Shown here: in pieces, positions 1 to 6,522 of the stretch | How the letters are laid out: each line of letters starts with the position of its first letter | Numbering within the stretch: position 1 is the first letter of the stretch | Source of the DNA: Avanaerovorax sp964442135 | GTDB lineage: Bacteria; Bacillota; Clostridia; Peptostreptococcales; Anaerovoracaceae | Direction of reading: 5' to 3' | Length of the DNA stretch: 41,403 nt | NCBI GenBank assembly: GCA_964442135.1 | Contig: CAYTYN010000010.1 | Coordinates: 1-41,403 of the forward strand | The notes under the pieces: generated by a model | What the model was told of the DNA's origin: nothing | Database searches by the model: none | The model's input: only the letters and a program-made list of their open reading frames with translations | Made by a program: the position numbers and the translations under genes

Positions 1-290
1 GCAGAAACATCATTAGCCTCACATATTTCGAAGATGGTCTTTCTGATATCCTCACTGCCGTCATTATATTCGGACGCTATGGACCAGAGTGTCTCACCGG
101 CCATGACGGTTCTTGTCTCGAAACGATCTACAGTGGCCCCGCTGACACCGTTAAATCTCGCCGCTATGGAAACTACGGTGAAAATAATGAGTAAAACGGA
201 TACAGTCATAAAAACCGTAAATCTGAATCCGGAAACGATCCTGTATCTCCTTCTGTTTCTGCTTCTTTCTCCGTAACCTCTCTCTGTCAT
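1..290 (-). CDS. YneA-like LysM membrane protein, SOS-induced cell division suppressor (3' end cut off)
   Basis: The first 96 codons are visible; the gene runs off the left edge. An Arg-rich cytoplasmic start (about residues 3-18) is followed by one hydrophobic segment (about 22-42). A LysM domain starts near residue 56 with the typical 'AGETLWSIA' motif. This single-pass N-in layout with an extracytoplasmic LysM domain matches YneA, the Bacillus protein that delays division after DNA damage. The start ATG at 290 is preceded by a G-rich ribosome-binding stretch. The strongest evidence for the role is upstream: a consensus promoter with three LexA boxes. Homology to YneA itself is weak at this length, so another SOS-controlled LysM protein remains possible. 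The upstream VTT-protein gene points the same way but lies about 150 bases away. Confidence 0.75.
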   Translation of the reverse strand, partial: MTERGYGERSRNRRRYRIVSGFRFTVFMTVSVLLIIFTVVSIAARFNGVSGATVDRFETRTVMAGETLWSIASEYNDGSEDIRKTIFEICEANDVS

Positions 291-309
291 GGTCTCACCC
301 GCCCTTCAC

Positions 310-321
310 AAACAAATGTTC
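310..321 (-). promoter_or_regulatory. LexA (SOS) box 3, downstream of the promoter
   Basis: Minus-strand GAACATTTGTTT matches the Gram-positive SOS core GAAC-N4-GTTC at 7 of 8 positions. It lies just downstream of the predicted transcript start, where bound repressor would act as a roadblock. Confidence 0.7.
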
Positions 322-335
322 TTTTTCATGAGACT

Positions 336-364
336 ATGATAACAGAACATTTGTTCGCTGTCAA
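336..364 (-). promoter_or_regulatory. Sigma-A promoter of the LysM (yneA-like) gene
   Basis: The minus strand shows a perfect -35 box TTGACA (364-359), a 17-base spacer, and a -10 box TATCAT (341-336; 5 of 6). The spacer contains a perfect LexA box, so bound LexA would block RNA polymerase. The expected transcript start is near 329, about 40 bases before the start codon. Confidence 0.85.
345..356 (-). promoter_or_regulatory. LexA (SOS) box 2, inside the promoter spacer
   Basis: GAACATTTGTTC on the plus strand (GAACAAATGTTC on the minus strand) is a perfect GAAC-N4-GTTC site, flanked by a further G as in the Bacillus/Clostridium consensus. It sits exactly between the -35 and -10 boxes. Confidence 0.9.
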
Positions 365-373
365 CGGGAAAGT

Positions 374-385
374 GAACATTCGTTC
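374..385 (-). promoter_or_regulatory. LexA (SOS) box 1, upstream of -35
   Basis: GAACATTCGTTC (plus strand) is a perfect match to GAAC-N4-GTTC, followed by G. It begins 9 bases upstream of the -35 box. The three boxes start 29 and 35 bases apart, close to three helical turns each, which could favour cooperative repression. Confidence 0.85.
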
Positions 386-443
386 GATTTTTTAAAGGCC
401 TGTACAGACTCCCCGGAAAGACCTTGAGAAAAATAACCTGATT

Positions 444-1253
444 TCACTCATCTGTAACTTTTTCGTACAGCTTATCTATATACCTGCTGATCTTCTTCCT
501 GAATATGACGCAAAGCACAAAAGCAGCTATGGCAAAGGCTCCTATGGCGAACATAGCGGCGTGATGTCCTGAAAGATACAGTGCGCCTATAAGGACGCTT
601 CCCGCCATAGCGGGAGTCCTGCCTATCATGGAAAAGATGAGAAAGGCCTTATAGTTCATAGAGGAAATACCTGCGGCATAGCTCACTATGTCCTTAGGAA
701 ACCCCGGTATCAGATATACCAAGAACACTATGGTGTATGCCTTTCTGCTGTTCAGCTTCTCGACGAACCAGCTCATCTTATCTTCGGTGAACAGAATGTG
801 CATAGCGTCACGTCCCAAAAGCTTCGCCAGATAAAAGGACACCGTCGTTCCGAGAAAGGCTCCGATGATCGACAATATCAGGCCGACGAAGAACCCCCAC
901 AGGATTCCGGCAGCGAACTGAAGAGCCTGTCCCGGAATAATCGATATAACTATCTGAGCCACCTGCATACCTATATATATGAGCATGCTTTCCGTCGTAT
1001 ATTTATCGAAAAAGGCCACTACATCGTCGATGCTGTCGAAGCTGGCTAAAAAATCCCTGTGATAAATAACCATATATACGGGAACCGCTATGACTATGGC
1101 AAAGAGGAACAAAAGCTTTACGACGGATAAAACTAACTTGCTTCGCTTCGTATTTCGGATGGCTTCCTTCACTTCCACCCTCTCCTGCCTCAGTCCATCT
1201 CTAAGCTCTTCCTTGTATTTTGTTTTTTTCTCATTAAAAGTACTTTTTTTCAT
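444..1253 (-). CDS. TVP38/TMEM64 (VTT/DedA-like) family membrane protein
   Basis: The 269-residue integral membrane protein has a charged cytoplasmic N-terminus of about 38 residues followed by several hydrophobic segments. It carries the paired VTT-domain motifs: 'IPGQALQFAAG' near residues 107-117 and 'FPKDIVSYAAG' near 184-194, each in a re-entrant region containing a Gly/Pro turn. Family members are proposed lipid scramblases or transporters; the substrate here is unknown. The start ATG at 1253 has an AAAGGG ribosome-binding site 7 bases upstream. It follows the methionine gamma-lyase-family gene by only 19 bases, so it is probably the last gene of that transcript. The SOS-controlled LysM gene downstream has its own promoter. 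Confidence 0.85.
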   Translation of the reverse strand: MKKSTFNEKKTKYKEELRDGLRQERVEVKEAIRNTKRSKLVLSVVKLLFLFAIVIAVPVYMVIYHRDFLASFDSIDDVVAFFDKYTTESMLIYIGMQVAQIVISIIPGQALQFAAGILWGFFVGLILSIIGAFLGTTVSFYLAKLLGRDAMHILFTEDKMSWFVEKLNSRKAYTIVFLVYLIPGFPKDIVSYAAGISSMNYKAFLIFSMIGRTPAMAGSVLIGALYLSGHHAAMFAIGAFAIAAFVLCVIFRKKISRYIDKLYEKVTDE

Positions 1254-1272
1254 GATAAAACCCTTTTGACGT

Positions 1273-2571
1273 TTAAGCTTCCGAAAGCTTTACCAATCCC
1301 TTTTTGTACAGTGAATCTAAAGACTTTATGACGCCGAATTTGGAATGCTCATATGTCAATCCCCCTTGAAAGTACACGTTATAAGGCTCTCTTATGGGAG
1401 CGTCCGCTGAAAGCTCTATGGAAGAGCCCTGGACAAAGGCTCCGGCGGCCATGATCACCTCCGATTCGTAGCCGGGCATATCCCAAGGCATCGGCCTCAC
1501 GAAGGAATCCACAGGAGCGGCGGACTGAACCCCTTCGCAGAAGGCTGCCACAGCCTCAGGGGACCCCAGCCTTACGGCCTGAATTATGTCGCTTCTGGCG
1601 TCATCTGTATCAGGGCAGATTTCGAAGCCGAGAGCCTTGTAAACCGCACCGCAGAGCATAGCGCCCTTTATCGCTCCGTTTACCGTTTTCGGAGCCAAAA
1701 ACAGCCCTTGAAGGATGGATCTGGTCTGCCCAAAGGTAAGACCGCATTCCCCTCCTATTCCGGGACATGTCATACGGTATGATATCTTTTCTATAAGGTC
1801 GGCTCTTCCGCACACATATCCCCCTGTAAGGGCAAGTCCCCCTCCGGGATTTTTTATGAGAGAACCGGCGGCAACGTCGGCTCCTGCATCGGTAGGCTCT
1901 TTCACGTCGAGAAATTCTCCGTAGCAGTTGTCTGTCATGCAGACTATGTCGGAGCTCATGCCATGAACCATCTGAAACACCTCTCGTATTTGGTTTACCG
2001 TAATAGATTTACGCCAACCATATCCGGTGGCTCTTTGGACGCACACCATCTTTGTCCTTTCCGAGATAGAGCTTCTCAAGCCCTCAAGGTCGACGGAACC
2101 GTCCCGAAGCAGATCCACCTGTCTGTATGACACGCCGTAATCCTTCAAGGAACCCATTCCCTCTCCCCTTATGCCGATTACCTCCTCCAGCGTATCATAA
2201 GGCTTACCGGTGCAGTATATCAGCTCGTCACCGGGTCTTAACAGACCCATAAGGGTTATGGCCAAGGCATGAGTGCCGTTTACAATAGTCGGTCTGACTA
2301 AGGCCGCTTCTGTTCCGAAGACGGCAGCGTATACCCTTTCCACCGCCGCCCGGCCTGCATCGTCGTATCCGTAGCCTGTGTTCCATCCGAAGTGGGTATC
2401 GGAGATCCGGTTCTTTTGAAGGGCGGAAAGAACCTTATACTGATTGTATTCCCCTATGTCGTCCAGCTTTCTGAAATTTTCGGCAAGGTCGCCTTCTCTT
2501 TTGCGGACGAACTCTGCCACCTCACGGGATACGCCCAAGAGGCCGGTCAATATTTCTTCTGATCTCGTCAT
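1273..2571 (-). CDS. Methionine gamma-lyase family PLP enzyme ('aluminium resistance protein' family)
   Basis: The 432-residue protein belongs to the fold-type I PLP enzymes of the Met_gamma_lyase family, historically called aluminium resistance proteins. It has the family's N-terminal helical part, a cofactor-pocket stretch 'VNGTHAL' near residues 97-103, a 'TDNCYGEF' Asp near 214, and the likely Schiff-base lysine in 'GSLIKNPGGG' (about K240). The physiological substrate is not established for this family; C-S lyase activity is an inference from homology. The chosen start at 2571 makes an ATGA overlap with the recombinase stop and has an AAGGA site 9 bases upstream. A start seven codons earlier (2592) is also possible. 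The gene lies between a XerS-like recombinase and a VTT membrane protein. Confidence 0.85.
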   Translation of the reverse strand: MTRSEEILTGLLGVSREVAEFVRKREGDLAENFRKLDDIGEYNQYKVLSALQKNRISDTHFGWNTGYGYDDAGRAAVERVYAAVFGTEAALVRPTIVNGTHALAITLMGLLRPGDELIYCTGKPYDTLEEVIGIRGEGMGSLKDYGVSYRQVDLLRDGSVDLEGLRSSISERTKMVCVQRATGYGWRKSITVNQIREVFQMVHGMSSDIVCMTDNCYGEFLDVKEPTDAGADVAAGSLIKNPGGGLALTGGYVCGRADLIEKISYRMTCPGIGGECGLTFGQTRSILQGLFLAPKTVNGAIKGAMLCGAVYKALGFEICPDTDDARSDIIQAVRLGSPEAVAAFCEGVQSAAPVDSFVRPMPWDMPGYESEVIMAAGAFVQGSSIELSADAPIREPYNVYFQGGLTYEHSKFGVIKSLDSLYKKGLVKLSEA

Positions 2572-3692
2572 TGCTTTCTTTCCTTCTCCCATTCCATATC
2601 CTTCACCAAATCTCTCTTCACTCCGGCTTTCCGTCTGGCGTAGAGCTGGGTGGTGGTGACTTGGTCGTGATCTAAAAGATCCGCTACGTCGTAAATGGAA
2701 TTCCCTCTGCCTATAAGGCTGGTTGCCGCTGTGGCTCTAAGCTTATGGGGACTGTACCCCTCTTCTCTCGTCGTGTGGAGCGCTATGGAAGTATATTTTT
2801 TTACCAGCTCTCTGATCTGCCGTTCCGTCATGCGTCTTCCCTGAAGGGACAGGAACAGGGCGTCTTTATCCTCTTCGGTAAGCTCATCGTCCTTCTGTCT
2901 TTCCAGCTCGATATAGTCAGTGATCACCTCTCTTACCGAATCATTGATGGGCATAATGGATTCCTTTCCCCGTTTTCTGTATATCTTAAACTCACCTCGG
3001 TGAAAGTTAAATGAAGAAACGTTGAGCTGCTGAAGCTCGGAAAGTCTCAGTCCGTAGGTGAGAAACAGGATGAGGATGGCCTTATCCCGGCGCTTCGTCT
3101 TTTTCCAATATGCTTTCTCATGTTCGGTAAGTCCGGTACCGTCTGAAACGGCGTCCAGCATGACCATGACTTCATCGTCCTGAAGAGCCTTGATCTCCTT
3201 CTCCCCTGCCTTCGGAACCCTTATCGGGTTGAAGCCGTCTGTTATGTTCTTAGGCAGTATTTCATCCCGGTACAGACACTTGAACATTACGGAAACCGAA
3301 GATTTCTTTCTGGCAAGGCTCTTACTGCTGTTCTCGTAAACATATACGGCTTTGTCGGTTTCTTTGGTGTACCGCCTGCAAAAGTCTATATACCTATTCA
3401 CATCTGACGCCTTAATATTCTTCATATCGTCGACGGTTATGTCCTTGGGGATTTCGGCCTTTGTCAGAGAGGTTTCCCTTACGAGATATTCGAAGAAAAA
3501 CTTTATGTCGTGGAGATAGGCAAGCCGCGTCATAGGAAGGACGTTACCTTTCAAATAGATGAAAAAGTCCTTGAGAAAGTCAGGAAGCTCCTTCTCCAGC
3601 TCGCCGCAGTGAAGGAAGATATCCGCTTCCTTTTGGACTATGTTGTCCGGCTTGTCGCTCTTATTGTGAATTACAGTTTTTTTCTTAGCCAC
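2568..3692 (-). CDS. Tyrosine recombinase, XerS-like
   Basis: This protein of about 374 residues has an N-terminal SAM-like DNA-binding domain (about 35-150) and a C-terminal catalytic domain. All catalytic residues are visible: Arg in 'GLRLSEL' (about 216), Lys in 'KRGKES' (243), 'SPHKLR' giving His316 and Arg319, His342 in 'LLDHD', and the nucleophile Tyr351 in 'TTQLY'. Relative to XerC/XerD it has an extra stretch before 'RRDKAILILFLTYGLR', the layout of XerS, the stand-alone chromosome-dimer resolvase of streptococci. The GTG at 3692 follows a GGAGG 10 bases upstream; an ATG at 3713 is an alternative start. It overlaps miaA upstream and the PLP enzyme downstream, with no phage genes or att repeats. 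A housekeeping role is therefore more likely than a mobile one. Confidence 0.85.
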   Translation of the reverse strand: MAKKKTVIHNKSDKPDNIVQKEADIFLHCGELEKELPDFLKDFFIYLKGNVLPMTRLAYLHDIKFFFEYLVRETSLTKAEIPKDITVDDMKNIKASDVNRYIDFCRRYTKETDKAVYVYENSSKSLARKKSSVSVMFKCLYRDEILPKNITDGFNPIRVPKAGEKEIKALQDDEVMVMLDAVSDGTGLTEHEKAYWKKTKRRDKAILILFLTYGLRLSELQQLNVSSFNFHRGEFKIYRKRGKESIMPINDSVREVITDYIELERQKDDELTEEDKDALFLSLQGRRMTERQIRELVKKYTSIALHTTREEGYSPHKLRATAATSLIGRGNSIYDVADLLDHDQVTTTQLYARRKAGVKRDLVKDMEWEKERKQ

Positions 3693-4606
3693 CTTAACAT
3701 GTCCTCCATACATTCTCTGTCGGACGGATACTCCGAAGCGTTGAAATACTTCATGCCGTCATATCGACGAAACCATGTAAGCTGTCTTTTGGCAAAATGC
3801 CTGGTGTTTCGCTTTACCAGACGGACAGCCTCCTCTAAATCGTATTCGCCGTGGAGAAACCCACACATTTCCTTATATCCTATCCCCTTCATGGATATAT
3901 GGGAATCATCCAGACCCATGGCTAAAAGACCCTCTACCTCCTCAAGGAGACCCATGTCCATCAGATTGTCCACGCGCCTGTTTATCCTGTCGTAGAGCTC
4001 TTCTCTGTCCCTGGTCAGGCAGACCATCACAGGATTCCAATCCTGACGCCTTCTTTTCAGGGAGCTGAAATCACCTATCATGACTCCTGAGGAAGCGGAC
4101 TCTATGGCTCTGACCACTTTTTTTACATTGTTAGGATGTATGCGTTTTGCGGCGTCCGGATCCACTGCCCGAAGCCTGTCAAAGAGAGCATCCTTTCCAT
4201 CTTCCTCCGCCAACCGGTATAACTCATCCCTGAGGGAATGATCCCCGGGAGAGGCGCTGAAATCCATGTCGTATATGAGGGAATTCAGATACAATCCGGT
4301 GCCTCCGGCCACTATGGGCAGCTTTCCTCTGCCCAGAATGTCTCTTATGGCCTGAGAAGCCATTTTTTCGTATCTGGCAGCCGAGAAATCCTCCCTGGGG
4401 TCTACCACATCCACCAGATGGTGCTTGGCCGCCTCCCGCTCCTCACAGGTAGGCTTGGCGCTGCCTATATTCATGTATTTATAAAGCTGCATGCTGTCGC
4501 ATGAAACGATCTCTCCGTTAAGGTTTTGAGCCAGATATACGGCGTATTCTGTTTTGCCTGCGGCTGTCGGTCCGCAGAGGGCTATAAGCTTTTGACTGTC
4601 TGACAT
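3671..4606 (-). CDS. miaA: tRNA dimethylallyltransferase
   Basis: MiaA transfers a dimethylallyl group to the N6 of adenosine 37 in tRNAs reading codons that start with U. The sequence shows the P-loop 'GPTAAGKT' near residue 12, the conserved 'SCDSMQLYKYMNIGSAKP' substrate region, the 'VVDP' motif, 'AGGTGLYLNSL', and the C-terminal 'KGIGYKE' and 'RNTRHFAKRQLTWFRR' motifs. The length of 311 residues is normal. The chosen start at 4606 has a GGGAG site 7 bases upstream. An ATG at 4630 that overlaps the mutL stop (ATGA) is the alternative. The mutS-mutL-miaA order is common in bacteria. The 3' end overlaps the start of the recombinase gene. Confidence 0.96.
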   Translation of the reverse strand: MSDSQKLIALCGPTAAGKTEYAVYLAQNLNGEIVSCDSMQLYKYMNIGSAKPTCEEREAAKHHLVDVVDPREDFSAARYEKMASQAIRDILGRGKLPIVAGGTGLYLNSLIYDMDFSASPGDHSLRDELYRLAEEDGKDALFDRLRAVDPDAAKRIHPNNVKKVVRAIESASSGVMIGDFSSLKRRRQDWNPVMVCLTRDREELYDRINRRVDNLMDMGLLEEVEGLLAMGLDDSHISMKGIGYKEMCGFLHGEYDLEEAVRLVKRNTRHFAKRQLTWFRRYDGMKYFNASEYPSDRECMEDMLRWLRKKL

Positions 4607-4626
4607 CACATATCTCCCAATCCTCG

Positions 4627-6522
4627 TCATGCCCGCTTGAATATTTTCTCGATCTCATAGAGAGAAAAGCTTACGAAGGTAGGCCGGCCGTGAGGGCAGG
4701 AAAAAGGGTTTCTGCATTTTCTCAGATCCTCCATCAGCGCGTTTGCCTCCTCAGGCTTTATGTAGTCGTGAGCCTTTATGGCGCTCTTACACGCCCTGGT
4801 TATGATTCTGTCTATTGCCTGATAAGAGTCGGGTCCGGTTCCCCACTCGGCGAAGGAATCCATGAACCGGTCAAAGAACATCTCTGCTTCGGCAATAGCC
4901 ATGAAGATGGGAATCTCCCGTATAATATATGAATCCTCTCCGAACAGCTCTGCGTTAAAACCCATGTCCTTCAGCATAGGGAGCCATATTTCTTCCTGTT
5001 CCCCCAGAGATGGGGAAACCTCTCTGACAAAAGGCGTGAGAAGGGTCTGGGAATACTTCTCCTCTCTGAGATATTCACCTACAAGCTTTTCGTAAAGCAC
5101 CCGTTCGTGAGCGGCGTGCTGGTCTATGAGGTAGAAGTGATCGTCGTCTGTAGCCGTTATGTAAGTGCCGAAGATCACCGGGCCTGTCTTAAGTTGGCTG
5201 AAGTCAAAAGGCTCAGCTCCTTCTATATCGAACGCGGATTCAGGAATCTTTTCCCGAGACCGTTGGCCGGCGCCGACCCGGTATTCCTCCGCCTCTTCTC
5301 TTACCTCCGAAGGGCGGGACAAAGAAGCTTCCCTTTTCCCCCCTCCGCCGATTGGGTAGGCTTCGGGGATCGGGGCTTTTTTTTCGGCGTCGGCGTCAGC
5401 GTCAGTTTCGGCGTCAGCGCTTTCCCGTATACTTGACAGTAATGTTTTTACGTCAACCTGTTCCGATGGTAAAGCTTCTTCCTCTGTACCTTCCTTAAAG
5501 TCATTTTTCTTTACATCTTTCTTTACGTCGGTTACAGCCTTATCCGTAGCCAAAGCCAACCTCACGGCTCTGCCGACACACCTGACGCACTGCTCCTCGT
5601 CGTCGAACCTGACCTCCCGCTTATTGGGGTGGATGTTCACGTCGAGGGACGACGGGGGTGCGGTAATCTCCAGAAAAACTACAGGGTAACGGCCTTCGAA
5701 GAGACGCTCTCTGTACCCTTCCATGATACCTCGCTCTATTGTACGGCTGTCCACTACTCTTCTGTTGACGAAGAAGTGGAAGTCCCGCCGGCTGGTTCTT
5801 GAAAAGGAAGGCTTTGAAATATATCCTGAAACCAATATGCCGTTTTCACCGTAATTTACCGGTACCAGAGACTTATATTCATGATCCTTATATACGGAAA
5901 TTATGGCGGACAGAAGTCCTCCCTTTCCCGAAGTATAGAACACGGTCCTTCCGTTGCTTATGAAGGTGAACCTGATATCCGGTCTGGTAAGGGCCAGCTG
6001 AGATAAAATATCAGCTATTCTGCCGCTTTCAGCTGAAGCGCTCTTTAAAAATTTTGCTCTGGCCGGAGTATTGTAAAAGAGATCTGTGACGATAAACGTA
6101 GTTCCGTCAGGGCAGCCTGTAGCCTGGGAGGCGATTACTTCTCCTCCGTGAACGACGAGCCGCTTTCCCGTCTTTGACCGGGCTGTCTTGCTTATCATTT
6201 CGGTTCTTGTAACTGCGGCTATGCTGGCAAGAGCTTCGCCTCTGAATCCGAGAGTTTCGATGGCGTCCAGATCCGAGGCCTTTTCTATCTTACTGGTAGC
6301 GTGGCGCAGAAAAGCGGTTTCCGCCTCTGACGGAGCTATGCCCCATCCGTCGTCGGTAACCCTGATGTACGACTTTCCCCCGTCTTTGATCTCCACGGTT
6401 ACGGAGGATGCGCCGGCGTCTATAGAATTTTCCACCAGCTCCTTGACTATGGATACAGGTCGCTCTATTACCTCTCCTGCCGCTATTTTATCTGCCGTTT
6501 TTTTGTCTAAGACTCTTATCAT
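4627..6522 (-). CDS. mutL: DNA mismatch repair protein MutL (endonuclease type)
   Basis: MutL couples MutS mismatch recognition to strand incision. The GHKL ATPase motifs are intact: 'ELVENSIDAGA' (Glu/Asn), 'DDGWGI' and 'TLGFRGEALASI'. A poorly conserved acidic linker lies at about 340-430. The C-terminal domain has the metal-binding endonuclease motif 'DQHAAHERVLYE', 'ACKSAIKAHD' and 'CPHGRPTF'. It is therefore the nicking type used by bacteria that lack MutH. Length 631 is normal. The start overlaps the mutS stop, indicating translational coupling. The linker contains a run of Asp/Ala codons built from near-repeats of GCGTC(A/G). Confidence 0.98.
   Translation of the reverse strand: MIRVLDKKTADKIAAGEVIERPVSIVKELVENSIDAGASSVTVEIKDGGKSYIRVTDDGWGIAPSEAETAFLRHATSKIEKASDLDAIETLGFRGEALASIAAVTRTEMISKTARSKTGKRLVVHGGEVIASQATGCPDGTTFIVTDLFYNTPARAKFLKSASAESGRIADILSQLALTRPDIRFTFISNGRTVFYTSGKGGLLSAIISVYKDHEYKSLVPVNYGENGILVSGYISKPSFSRTSRRDFHFFVNRRVVDSRTIERGIMEGYRERLFEGRYPVVFLEITAPPSSLDVNIHPNKREVRFDDEEQCVRCVGRAVRLALATDKAVTDVKKDVKKNDFKEGTEEEALPSEQVDVKTLLSSIRESADAETDADADAEKKAPIPEAYPIGGGGKREASLSRPSEVREEAEEYRVGAGQRSREKIPESAFDIEGAEPFDFSQLKTGPVIFGTYITATDDDHFYLIDQHAAHERVLYEKLVGEYLREEKYSQTLLTPFVREVSPSLGEQEEIWLPMLKDMGFNAELFGEDSYIIREIPIFMAIAEAEMFFDRFMDSFAEWGTGPDSYQAIDRIITRACKSAIKAHDYIKPEEANALMEDLRKCRNPFSCPHGRPTFVSFSLYEIEKIFKRA

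Noticed and set aside
34..276. 80-codon plus-strand frame at the left edge
   Set aside because: It is antisense to the LysM gene, which has a promoter, a start site and a recognisable domain.
306..329. Seven-codon leader frame (MKKNICL) before the LysM gene
   Set aside because: It overlaps LexA box 3 and has no ribosome-binding site; short frames like this occur by chance.
2568..3692. Phage or transposon integrase marking a mobile element
   Set aside because: No att repeats, phage genes or tRNA target adjoin it, and it overlaps both conserved neighbours.
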